A DNA stretch of 45,062 bases. Source: Lachnospiraceae bacterium UBA3802 (lineage in GTDB: Bacteria; Bacillota; Clostridia; Lachnospirales; Lachnospiraceae). This document shows positions 7,369-15,667 of the stretch, piece after piece. Under the pieces are notes generated by a model. That model saw only the letters and a list, made by a program, of their open reading frames with translations. It did no database searches and was not told where the DNA came from. Each line of letters starts with the position of its first letter. The stretch's first letter is position 1. The DNA is taken from positions 1-45,062 of the forward strand of contig DFEM01000131.1 in the NCBI GenBank assembly GCA_002369155.1, written 5' to 3'. The translations under genes and the position numbers were made by a program.

Positions 7369-8640
7369 ATGCAAAAGAGCGAATTGGTTGAAAAACTAAA
7401 AAACGGCTCTCTTGACAATATTCTTGCAGATATTTACTCTGACGAAAACAAACTTGATTATCAAAACGCGAGATATATTGCCGCGAGCGAAAAATTCGAG
7501 CAGTTATACGGTGGCGGAGACATAAGCATTTTTTCCGCGCCCGGAAGAGTGGAGATTATCGGCAACCATACCGACCATCAGCATGGAAGGGTTATTGCGG
7601 CATCCGTTAATGCCGATGCCATTGCCGTTGTCAAAAAATCCGACGACGCTCTGGTTAAGATTGTTTCGGGAGACAATCCCGAGATTAAGATAGACATTAA
7701 TGCTTTGGATATCAGCGAGGAAGAAGAGAAAAGTACATCCGCGCTGATTAAAGGAATGCTTAACGGCTTAAAGGGCATGGGATACGCGCTCGGAGGTTTT
7801 TGTGCTTATATCACATCGGATATTCCCATAGGATCGGCATTTGCTTCCTCGGCTGCGTTTGAGACGCTTATAGGCAACATTGTATCAGGTCTTTTCAACA
7901 GCATGAAAATCAGCGCAAAAGAGATAGCGCAGATAGGTCAGTATTCCGAGAATATTTATTTCGGAAAACCTTCGGGACTTATGGACCAGATGACGTGCTC
8001 TGTCGGAGGATTTGTTTTTATTGATTTTTCCAATCCCGCAGAACCCAAGATTGAAAAGATAGAATCCGATCTGCCGGATTACAGCATATGCGTGACGGAT
8101 ACGAAGAATGTCAGCGGAGATTTAAACTCCGAATATCTGATGATTGTATCCGAGATGAAGAGCATCGCCACGGAACTCGGAAAAGAGTTTTTAAACGATG
8201 TGGATAAAGATGAGTTTGAAAAAAACATAGCTGTTTTGAGAAACAAATGTTCCGATCGCGCCATACTTCGCGCGATGCATTTCTTCTCGGAAAACGAGCG
8301 TGTTTTGAAAGTATCCAAAGCCTTGAAAAAAGAGGATTTGGAGAAATTTATAAAGCTTGAAAAAGAGTCGGGAAATTCTTCTTTTATGTATCTGCAAAAC
8401 GTATGCTCGCCCACGGAATACTTAAAGCAGGATTTATCCCTGGCTTTGGCGATAAGCGAGCAGGTTCTTACCAAAGAAGAAGCGTGCAGAATCCACTCAC
8501 AGGGATTCTCCGGTGTAATGGAAGCTTTTGTTAAAAATGAAAATGTGGATAAGTACAAAGCACGTATGGAAGAGGCTTTTCCCGATTGCATTTTCAGCGT
8601 AATGAAAGTCAGAAAATACGGCGGTATTCAGGTCGTCTGA
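7369..8640 (+). CDS. galK: Galactokinase-like GHMP kinase
   Basis: The GHMP-kinase layout is clear. An N-terminal galactokinase signature APGRVEIIGNHTDHQHG begins at residue 57. The phosphate-binding loop is GSAFASSAAFE (residues 155-165). A GLMDQM segment carries the probable catalytic Asp206, and a C-terminal GFSG (379-382) stands where GFGG/GFAG is usual. Galactokinase phosphorylates galactose with ATP in the Leloir pathway. At 423 residues it is slightly longer than E. coli GalK. The loop differs from the common GSGLSSSA, so substrate range may differ. It lies 30 bases after putP and 13 before the channel gene, with no galT, galE or mutarotase in the window. Kinase family is certain; galactose as substrate is probable. 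Confidence 0.85.
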   Translation: MQKSELVEKLKNGSLDNILADIYSDENKLDYQNARYIAASEKFEQLYGGGDISIFSAPGRVEIIGNHTDHQHGRVIAASVNADAIAVVKKSDDALVKIVSGDNPEIKIDINALDISEEEEKSTSALIKGMLNGLKGMGYALGGFCAYITSDIPIGSAFASSAAFETLIGNIVSGLFNSMKISAKEIAQIGQYSENIYFGKPSGLMDQMTCSVGGFVFIDFSNPAEPKIEKIESDLPDYSICVTDTKNVSGDLNSEYLMIVSEMKSIATELGKEFLNDVDKDEFEKNIAVLRNKCSDRAILRAMHFFSENERVLKVSKALKKEDLEKFIKLEKESGNSSFMYLQNVCSPTEYLKQDLSLALAISEQVLTKEEACRIHSQGFSGVMEAFVKNENVDKYKARMEEAFPDCIFSVMKVRKYGGIQVV

Positions 8641-8653
8641 TTGAGGAGATTCC

Positions 8654-9811
8654 ATGACAAAATTCCGTAAGAGACTTTTTGAAATTGTACAGATAGGAGC
8701 GGCTAAAGATTTCTTAAGCCGTTCTTTTGATGTGATTATTTCCGCGATGATTATTATCAATATCGTGGTATCTTTTTTGAGCACTTTCAATCAGCTTGGA
8801 ACTCTTTCCGTTCTTTTTAAGAGAATTGAATTTGCCACTGTTGTTTTTTTCACCGTGGAATATATTGCAAGACTTATAACAGCTGATTTTCTTTATCCAA
8901 AGAAAACAAAAATCATGGCAGTCGTTGCTTTTGTTTTTTCATTTTACGGAATTGTGGATTTCTTAAGCTGCTTTCCTTTTTACCTTCCCTTCTTCACTCC
9001 GACGGGACTTGCGGTACTAAGACTTTTCAGGGTATTCAGAATATTCAGACTCTTTAAGATAAACGCACAGTTCGATGCGTTCAATGTCATAGTAAATGTT
9101 TTAAACGAGAAGAAGATGCAGCTTCTTTCTTCTGTTGTTTTGATACTCATGCTTATGCTCTCCGCATCCATGCTTATGTACGGCGTGGAGCATGATGCAC
9201 AGCCTGAAGTTTTCGAGAATGCGCTTTCCGGATTCTGGTGGTCTATGGCAACGGTGTTTACGATAGGTTACGGTGATATTTATCCGATAACTTTTGTCGG
9301 GAAACTTTTGGCACTTATAATATCGTTCCTCGGAGTCGGTATCGTGGCAATCCCCACGGGTATCATATCTGCAGGATTCGTTGAACAGTTTTCAAAGATG
9401 GATATGTACAAGGGACACGGAGAAGGACATCAGCTTGAATTCATCACGGGTGTTTTGAGTGAATCGCATAAATGGGTAGACAAAGCAATCAAGGATATAG
9501 TGGTTCCTCCTCAGTCTCTCATTGTCATGGTCATAAGAGACGGTCAGAATATTGCTGCTGTCGGAAATACGGTATTAAAAGCGAACGATACCGTTGTTAT
9601 TGCTGCGAAAAACTACAGGGATGAAGATATTCATCTTAATGAGATTCCCATGCTTGAAGGCGATAAATGGCTCGGTGAGCAAATAAACGAATTGAATCTT
9701 TCTCCCGATGAGAAAATCGTAATGATTCGAAGAGGTCAGAAAATCATTGTCCCGAGCGGAAATACCGTCATTAAAAAAGGCGATGCTTTGGTCATGTATC
9801 ACATGGAGTAG
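8654..9811 (+). CDS. Voltage-gated-type potassium channel with two RCK_C (TrkA-C) domains
   Basis: The first 240 residues form a six-helix channel. S4 contains arginines at every third position (R123, R126, R129, R132). The pore has the K+ selectivity filter TIGYGD (203-208). The cytoplasmic tail holds two related units of about 55-60 residues (about 262-320 and 330-385). Each has the VP-x-x-S/LSP start and a G-N-T-V-L/I-K-x-x-D turn of TrkA-C domains, which bind ligands and gate channels. No RCK_N/Rossmann NAD domain is present between pore and tail, which is less usual. It is the third gene after putP and galK, with a GAGGAG ribosome binding site, and may balance membrane potential during Na+-coupled uptake. 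Confidence 0.88.
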   Translation: MTKFRKRLFEIVQIGAAKDFLSRSFDVIISAMIIINIVVSFLSTFNQLGTLSVLFKRIEFATVVFFTVEYIARLITADFLYPKKTKIMAVVAFVFSFYGIVDFLSCFPFYLPFFTPTGLAVLRLFRVFRIFRLFKINAQFDAFNVIVNVLNEKKMQLLSSVVLILMLMLSASMLMYGVEHDAQPEVFENALSGFWWSMATVFTIGYGDIYPITFVGKLLALIISFLGVGIVAIPTGIISAGFVEQFSKMDMYKGHGEGHQLEFITGVLSESHKWVDKAIKDIVVPPQSLIVMVIRDGQNIAAVGNTVLKANDTVVIAAKNYRDEDIHLNEIPMLEGDKWLGEQINELNLSPDEKIVMIRRGQKIIVPSGNTVIKKGDALVMYHME

Positions 9812-9860
9812 AAATTCTTTTGTTTTTCCCCTAATTAACAAACAAATATGGTGTCATTCG

Positions 9861-9889
9861 TTGTAAAAAAACACTATATATGGTAAAAT
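9861..9889 (+). promoter_or_regulatory. Promoter of the trans-sulfuration gene
   Basis: TTGTAA and TAAAAT are separated by 17 bases, and a TGG before the -10 makes it an extended -10. The leader of about 60 bases shows no SAM riboswitch or T-box features. Confidence 0.6.
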
Positions 9890-9955
9890 ATATCCTGTAT
9901 ATGTGTAACTGAGGACCTTTTTTTGGTTAACACGGAATGAGAAAACGGAGACATT

Positions 9956-11140
9956 ATGAAAAAAGTTGAAAATTATTATGCCAAATTTGACAGAAAAGAG
10001 AATTTAAGCTTTGACAGCAAGGTAGTGCACGGAGCTTTAGGCTGCGATCCCATCAGCGGATCCGTAAGCTTCCCCATCTTTCAGACGGCAACTTTCAGAC
10101 ATAGAGATTTTGAAGTATCCACCGGATATGATTATTCAAGATTGCAAAATCCGACAAGACAGGAACTTGAAAGAACCATGGCAATCCTTGAGGAAGGTGT
10201 TGAGGCTTTCGCATTTACTTCGGGACAGGCAGCAAGCATGTCTGTATTTGATTACCTGAAGCGCGGAGATCACTGTATTCTCTGCGACGATCTTTACGGC
10301 GGTACTCACAGAATCGTAGAGGATATATTCAAAGAAAACGGAATAGAGATAACATATGTTGACATGTTCGAGTCGGAGAATGTAAAAAAAGAGATTCGTC
10401 CGAACACCAAAATGCTTTTCTTGGAGACTCCCACCAATCCCATGATGAAGGTCGGAGATATCAGAGAGATAGCAAAGATAGCTCACGAAGCGGGAGCGCT
10501 TTTTGTAGTCGACAACACATTTATGACTCCATATTTCCAGAAGCCTCTGACTCTCGGAGCAGACATAGTCGTTCACAGCGGAACAAAATATCTTTGCGGA
10601 CACAATGATGTTATTGCCGGTATCGTGGTTATCAAAGACGAAGCACTCACACATCATTTCCAGATTCAGTTAAAGAGTCTCGGATCGGGCCTCGGACCCA
10701 TGGACAGCTGGTTAATATTAAGAGGTTTAAAGACACTTTCTCTTCGTATGAAGAAGCATAACGAGAACTCTCAGATTGTGGCTGCATGGCTCAGAAACCA
10801 TCCCAAGGTTAAGAAGGTTTATTATGTCGGATTTGAAGATCATCCCGGATACGAGATGAATTTAAAACAGGCATCCGGATTCGGCGGTATGATTTCGTTT
10901 GAACTTGACTCTCAGGAAAGCGCAAGAAAACTTCTTTCAAATGTTAAAATGGTTATTTTTGCAGAGAGCCTCGGCGGTACTGAATCGCTTGTAACATATC
11001 CGATTACCCAGACACATGAAGATGTTCCCGATGATATAAGAAGAGCGCTCGGAATCAACGAAGCCTTCATCAGAATATCCGTCGGAATCGAAGATCCTCA
11101 GGATATAATCAATGACCTTGAACAGGCTTTGAATTCATAA
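9956..11140 (+). CDS. Trans-sulfuration PLP enzyme (cystathionine gamma-synthase/lyase family)
   Basis: It belongs to the Cys/Met-metabolism PLP-dependent family. The phosphate-binding YSRLQNPTRQ (from residue 60), FTSGQAA (87-93), the Asp186 that contacts the PLP nitrogen in VVDNTF, and the Schiff-base Lys211 in HSGTKYLCGHND are all present. The length of 394 residues is typical. Members interconvert homocysteine, cystathionine and cysteine or perform gamma-replacement or lyase reactions on homoserine esters. Sequence alone does not separate MetB, MetC, cystathionine gamma-lyase and methionine gamma-lyase here. dapF and murE follow 23 bases later, so they may be co-transcribed. A serine acetyltransferase and metK elsewhere in the window fit sulfur amino-acid metabolism. 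Confidence 0.9.
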   Translation: MKKVENYYAKFDRKENLSFDSKVVHGALGCDPISGSVSFPIFQTATFRHRDFEVSTGYDYSRLQNPTRQELERTMAILEEGVEAFAFTSGQAASMSVFDYLKRGDHCILCDDLYGGTHRIVEDIFKENGIEITYVDMFESENVKKEIRPNTKMLFLETPTNPMMKVGDIREIAKIAHEAGALFVVDNTFMTPYFQKPLTLGADIVVHSGTKYLCGHNDVIAGIVVIKDEALTHHFQIQLKSLGSGLGPMDSWLILRGLKTLSLRMKKHNENSQIVAAWLRNHPKVKKVYYVGFEDHPGYEMNLKQASGFGGMISFELDSQESARKLLSNVKMVIFAESLGGTESLVTYPITQTHEDVPDDIRRALGINEAFIRISVGIEDPQDIINDLEQALNS

Positions 11141-11163
11141 ATATTTAATTTCGAAGGTGTATT

Positions 11164-12021
11164 ATGAAAATACCTTTTACAAAAATGCAGGCATACGGCA
11201 ATGATTATGTGTATGTGAATGTGGCCGGAATGCCCGAAATAAACTGGAGTGAAGTGGCGATTCAGATTTCTGATCGCCATTTTGGCGTTGGTGGGGACGG
11301 TCTCGTGCTTGTCTGTCCTTCGGACAAAGCGGATTTCAGAATGCGTATATTCGATCCCGACGGAACCGAGGCGGAGATGTGCGGAAATGCCGTCAGAAGC
11401 GTTGCCAAATTTGTGTATTATCATAAGCTTACCGACAAAACCGAACTTACGATAGAAACTCTGGGCGGAATCAAGAATTTATTCCTTACCGTTGAAGACG
11501 GTGAAGTAATCAATATCGAGGCCGAAATAGGCAAGCCGATTTTTGAACCGAAGGCGATTCCCGTTGATTGCGACAAAGAGGAATTTTTTGACGAAACCGT
11601 TAAGGTTAATGTTAACGGAAGAATCATGAATGTCAGGATGTCATCCCTTTCCTGGGGCAATCCGCATACGGTAATCTTTATCGATGATTTGGAAAATCTT
11701 GATATCGAATCGATAGGACCGGCAATAGAAAATCATCCGCTTTTTGCCAAAAGAACCAATGTTACTTTTGCAAGAGTCATCGATAAAAACAATATTCAAA
11801 TCAGAGAATGGGAGAGAGGCTGCGGAGAGACAATAGGCTGCGGCACCGGGTGTTGTACGGCACTTGTTTTTGCAAACAGACTCGGTCTTTGCGACAAAGA
11901 AGCCACGGTCATGCAGATAGGCGGACCGCTTGAAGTTATATGGGATGAGCAGGGACTTGTTCACATGAAAGGCCCAAGCCACATTGTTTTTGAAGGAGAA
12001 TACGATTATGAAGATAGATAA
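11164..12021 (+). CDS. dapF: Diaminopimelate epimerase
   Basis: DapF converts LL- to meso-diaminopimelate, the precursor of lysine and of the DAP residue in peptidoglycan. The two catalytic cysteines are visible as Cys73 in EMCGNAVRS and Cys226 in ERGCGETIGCGTG. The N-terminal FTKMQAYGNDYV replaces the usual MHGLGNDF motif with only minor changes. The length of 285 residues is normal. A GAAGG ribosome binding site precedes the start. The last 14 bases overlap murE, the enzyme that uses meso-DAP, so coupled translation of two consecutive peptidoglycan steps is likely. Confidence 0.95.
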   Translation: MKIPFTKMQAYGNDYVYVNVAGMPEINWSEVAIQISDRHFGVGGDGLVLVCPSDKADFRMRIFDPDGTEAEMCGNAVRSVAKFVYYHKLTDKTELTIETLGGIKNLFLTVEDGEVINIEAEIGKPIFEPKAIPVDCDKEEFFDETVKVNVNGRIMNVRMSSLSWGNPHTVIFIDDLENLDIESIGPAIENHPLFAKRTNVTFARVIDKNNIQIREWERGCGETIGCGTGCCTALVFANRLGLCDKEATVMQIGGPLEVIWDEQGLVHMKGPSHIVFEGEYDYEDR

Positions 12022-13468
12022 ATTGATGGAAGGTCTTCTTTACGAAGTACTTTCAGGAACGGTTGACAAAGAAATAAAATCGGTTGTGTACGATTCGAGA
12101 AAGGTAGAAAAAAACAGTGTTTTTGTATGCTTAACCGGATTTAATACCGACGGTCATGATTATATTGATTCGGCAGTGGAAAAGGGCGCATCGGCAATTA
12201 TTGTTGAAAGAGATGTCAAAGTAAAAAGCGAAGGCGTTACCGTTTTGAAGGTGGTTAATTCGAGAGTGGCATTATCAAAAATTGCAGCCAACTTTTTTGA
12301 CAATCCCGCAGACAAACTTGTCGTTGTCGGTGTGACCGGAACCAAAGGAAAAACGACAACCACACATATGTGCAAGAGCATTATGGAAGCATCAGGTGTC
12401 AAAGTCGGAATGATCGGAACCATCGGTGCGTATGTCGGAAGCGAATATATTGAAACCAAGAATACAACACCCGAATCATACGAGATACAGGAACTCTTTT
12501 CCAAAATGGTTAAAGCCGGTTGCAAGGTCGTTTTCATGGAGGTTTCCTCGCAGGCTGTAAAGCTTAACCGTATAGCCGGAATGCATTTCCAAATCGGTGC
12601 ATTTACAAATCTTTCTCCGGATCATATCGGTGCAGGAGAGCATGCGGATTTCGAAGAATACAAAAACTGCAAGAAAGCATTCTTTAAACAGGTTGAAACG
12701 GGAGTCATCAATGTTGACGACGAATACGGTCTTGAGATGGCTGAATATCCTGCCAATTTAAGAACGATTTCCTTAAAGGACAGAGCATATCTTTATGCGG
12801 ATAATATAGAAAATACATGGAAGGATGATTTGATCGGCGTTTCGTTTGACATGCACGGCGATATCGAAGGAAAAGTTACCATCGGAATTCCCGGTGTGCA
12901 CAATGTCGACAATGCACTCATAGCTTCGGAGATAGCGCATCTTCTCGGGGCACCGGACAAAGCAGTTTTCGAAGGTCTTAAGAATGTTCATATCAAGGGC
13001 AGAACGCAGCTTGTAAAAGAGGCTCTTCCCAAGGGAACTTTTATTATCGATTATGCTCACAATGCCATCAGTACGGAAAGCCTGCTTAAGACTTTAAGAG
13101 CATACAACCCGAAGAAACTTACATGTCTTTTCGGAGGCGGCGGAAACAAGCCTGTTGCCAGACGTCATGACATGGGAAGCATGGCTTCCAAATATGCGGA
13201 TTACATTATCCTGACCGAAGATAATCCCAGGATGGAAGAAATCGACGATATCAACAAATCGATTATCGAAGGCATCAAGGAATACGGATGCCCTTATGAA
13301 GTAATTTATGACAGAAAAGAAGCAATCGAGCATCTTTTGGATATTTCCAAACCCGGCGAGATTGTTGCTTTGATGGGCAAGGGACATGAGACTTACCAGG
13401 ATGCCAAGGGTGTAAAAAGACACTTTTCGGAAGAAGAAGTTATCAAGGAATACATGAAGAAAAACTAA
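12008..13468 (+). CDS. murE: UDP-MurNAc-tripeptide synthetase, meso-DAP type
   Basis: MurE adds the third amino acid to the peptidoglycan stem peptide in the cytoplasm using ATP. The ATP-binding loop is VTGTKGKTT (residues 109-117). MEVSSQAV and NLSPDHIGAGEH carry the central-domain ligand residues. DNPR (405-408) is the motif that marks specificity for meso-diaminopimelate rather than lysine, agreeing with the adjacent dapF. The start at 12008 is chosen because AAGGAG lies nine bases upstream; an in-frame ATG at 11984 has no ribosome binding site. The gene overlaps dapF by 14 bases. The IIDYAHNAIS segment differs from the DYAHTPD seen in many MurE proteins. Confidence 0.93.
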   Translation: MKIDKLMEGLLYEVLSGTVDKEIKSVVYDSRKVEKNSVFVCLTGFNTDGHDYIDSAVEKGASAIIVERDVKVKSEGVTVLKVVNSRVALSKIAANFFDNPADKLVVVGVTGTKGKTTTTHMCKSIMEASGVKVGMIGTIGAYVGSEYIETKNTTPESYEIQELFSKMVKAGCKVVFMEVSSQAVKLNRIAGMHFQIGAFTNLSPDHIGAGEHADFEEYKNCKKAFFKQVETGVINVDDEYGLEMAEYPANLRTISLKDRAYLYADNIENTWKDDLIGVSFDMHGDIEGKVTIGIPGVHNVDNALIASEIAHLLGAPDKAVFEGLKNVHIKGRTQLVKEALPKGTFIIDYAHNAISTESLLKTLRAYNPKKLTCLFGGGGNKPVARRHDMGSMASKYADYIILTEDNPRMEEIDDINKSIIEGIKEYGCPYEVIYDRKEAIEHLLDISKPGEIVALMGKGHETYQDAKGVKRHFSEEEVIKEYMKKN

Positions 13469-13478
13469 GCAAAAAAAT

Positions 13479-14333
13479 ATGGATAAAAAGAAAACTATTT
13501 TTATAATTGCTGCGATTGCTTTTACGATTCTGCTTTCGCTTCTGGCAATTTTCATACTTCCCAAAAAGAAATATACATTCCCTCTCGATACGGACAAACT
13601 TGACATTTTAATTGTCGGCGACAGTCTGTTTTGCAACGACAGCGGAGAAAAAAATCTTGCAGAAACACTCGCTGAAGTTACGGGATGTGAGATGCAAAAC
13701 TGTTCAATCGGCGGAACATGTGCATCCAATATCAACTCAAACAAAGAGGTTGATTATTATGCCGACAAGCTCGGTTTTTACAACATCTCGAACATGATTT
13801 TAAGCGGCAACAATGCTGCCGTTTCCGATGACGTAAGAAACCTTTCCGCGACTTTTTCAGATGCATATACAAAGATTACTTTTTTGATGGGAACTGACCT
13901 TGATAAGGAAGATGTGCTTATTGTTAATTACGGTATTAACGATGCATTCCTTCGTATCCCCGCAAAATCCGATGATCCTTTTGACGAATACACTTATTCC
14001 GGAGCAATGAGACGCGGTATTAAGGGCATAAGCGAGAAGTATCCCGATTTAAAAATTGTGATCGGAGAAGTGACATTTACTTCGCTTGTTCTTTTCGGCG
14101 AGAGTGACAGTTATTACGATGAAATTACTGCTCAGTACAGAAAAGAATACAATGAGGAACTCAAAAAAATAGCTTCTGAATTTGACAATGTATATTATTT
14201 TGATTTCTCGAGTCACGTTGAAATAAATGAAGACAATTACGGACAGTATCTTATAGACGGAATTCATTTTAACGATGAAGGAAAGAAAATATATGCCGAT
14301 TGCCTGGCTGATTATATCGGAGAAATACAATGA
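13479..14333 (+). CDS. Membrane-anchored SGNH/GDSL hydrolase
   Basis: A Lys-rich N-terminus and one helix (about residues 6-27) anchor the protein, with the rest outside the cell. The SGNH esterase blocks are present: GDSLF (Ser49), IGGT as the Gly block, YGIND (Asn154), and DGIH (Asp260, His263), so the catalytic set looks complete. Such enzymes add or remove acetyl or other acyl groups on polysaccharides or peptidoglycan. It follows murE by 10 bases without a clear ribosome binding site. Its ATGA stop overlaps the start of the next membrane protein gene. Together they may modify a wall or surface polymer; the substrate is unknown. Confidence 0.82.
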   Translation: MDKKKTIFIIAAIAFTILLSLLAIFILPKKKYTFPLDTDKLDILIVGDSLFCNDSGEKNLAETLAEVTGCEMQNCSIGGTCASNINSNKEVDYYADKLGFYNISNMILSGNNAAVSDDVRNLSATFSDAYTKITFLMGTDLDKEDVLIVNYGINDAFLRIPAKSDDPFDEYTYSGAMRRGIKGISEKYPDLKIVIGEVTFTSLVLFGESDSYYDEITAQYRKEYNEELKKIASEFDNVYYFDFSSHVEINEDNYGQYLIDGIHFNDEGKKIYADCLADYIGEIQ

Positions 14334-15667
14334 CACAAAACAAAGGCGGTATTAAAACAACAGAATACTTAAATATCATCGGTACGGCATTCTTTACGGC
14401 AGTTACGTTAATTCAAAGCGTGATGGCGGTCATCTGGATTGCAAATAATCTTTTTGCCGGAGAAAACGGAAAGACGGCAGTGTTCCATTATAAAGAACTT
14501 GGCATTTTTATTGCCATGGCTGCCACGGTTTTTTGGCTTCTTCGAACCATTGCAATAAATGTGTTTGAAGGTAAAGTCAAATTCATTCACTATGCACTTG
14601 TAACGGCATACATTATGTCGATTCCGACAGTTCTTGCCGTGGTATTTAATTCGACTCTTTTTGCATTATGCATTACGCTTTTTTCGCTTCTTCTGTTTTT
14701 CTCATTGAGATATTTTTACGGAAAGCATGAGAGAAGGCTTTTCCATCTGATCGGAATATTTGCAGTACTCGCGGTATTGTCGTATTTTAACAGAGGTGCT
14801 TTCTGGTGCGGAGTTTTTGAAACCTTTGTTTTTCTCACGATTCAGTTAATCAGAAACATCGGCATAAGAAGAAAGAATATGGCTGACAAGTCATGGAGAA
14901 ATACGCTTCTTCTTTTCTGTATTCTCGTGATAATCATGCTAATTCCTCAGTATTGTACTTATAACAATATCAAGCACACTCTATATTCGCAGTCTCTCGA
15001 GGAACAGCTTGCTGCCAGAGTGATTGTTCCCTATGTCGAATATGAAAAGATTGAGGTAAAAGACGAATATCTTTTGGGCGTTATAAGGAATGCGGATTAC
15101 GGATTGGGACATCCGTACAGGAATTTCAAGAGAATAATTCACCGTTATGAAGAAGACAATCTCAACATGGATGAGATTTGGAAAAACCTTTACAAGAACG
15201 CATATTACAGATATAAAAATACTATAGTGAAAAGATATGCAAGGGATGTAATAAAAGGTATTCTTGCTCCCTTTGTTACAGAAAGCGATATGCATTCTTC
15301 AACGCTTGTAACCCATCATGGATATTATTATTCGCTTTTTGAAAAGAATGCTCCCGCATTTTCGAATGTATACATGAAATTCGGATTAAGGGCTTTGTTT
15401 GCAACGGCATTGATAATAACTCTTCAGGTTGCAATTGCCATTGTTAAGGATATTGTTACCGGAAGGTTTAAACTCAAACTTGAAGAGGGAAGACACAAAA
15501 TAATAGAAGCCGTAGTACTTATACTCTGCTTCGGACTTTCCTGGACACTTGTACAGACTCTTTTCTCTCTTGAGGGATCGTCGTTTCTTACAAGTATCGG
15601 AGCAGTGGAAACTTGGATACTCACGGCTTCGCTTATCTGGTTTAAGAATTATAAAAAGGTTGATTAA
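14330..15667 (+). CDS. Polytopic membrane protein of unknown function
   Basis: No family was recognised. The 445-residue protein has about seven helices in its first 205 residues, then a hydrophilic region of about 130 residues, then about three more helices. The hydrophilic region is rich in Tyr, Arg and Glu (for example YRNFKRIIHRYEEDN). Helices around one large loop resemble membrane proteins that handle lipid-linked sugars, but no acidic GT-C motif is obvious. Translation is coupled to the SGNH hydrolase through a 4-base ATGA overlap, which suggests joint action. Its stop shares a TTAA with the convergent SGNH-like gene, and its terminator lies inside that gene. Confidence 0.75.
   Translation: MTQNKGGIKTTEYLNIIGTAFFTAVTLIQSVMAVIWIANNLFAGENGKTAVFHYKELGIFIAMAATVFWLLRTIAINVFEGKVKFIHYALVTAYIMSIPTVLAVVFNSTLFALCITLFSLLLFFSLRYFYGKHERRLFHLIGIFAVLAVLSYFNRGAFWCGVFETFVFLTIQLIRNIGIRRKNMADKSWRNTLLLFCILVIIMLIPQYCTYNNIKHTLYSQSLEEQLAARVIVPYVEYEKIEVKDEYLLGVIRNADYGLGHPYRNFKRIIHRYEEDNLNMDEIWKNLYKNAYYRYKNTIVKRYARDVIKGILAPFVTESDMHSSTLVTHHGYYYSLFEKNAPAFSNVYMKFGLRALFATALIITLQVAIAIVKDIVTGRFKLKLEEGRHKIIEAVVLILCFGLSWTLVQTLFSLEGSSFLTSIGAVETWILTASLIWFKNYKKVD

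Noticed and set aside
9901..9912. A three-codon reading frame (Met-Cys-Asn-stop) in the leader of the trans-sulfuration gene, suggestive of a Cys leader peptide
   Set aside because: It has no ribosome binding site, begins only a few bases after the predicted transcription start, and no attenuator hairpin follows.
9890..9955. Leader of the trans-sulfuration gene as an S-box or T-box
   Set aside because: It is too short and lacks the core motifs that are clearly visible before metK.
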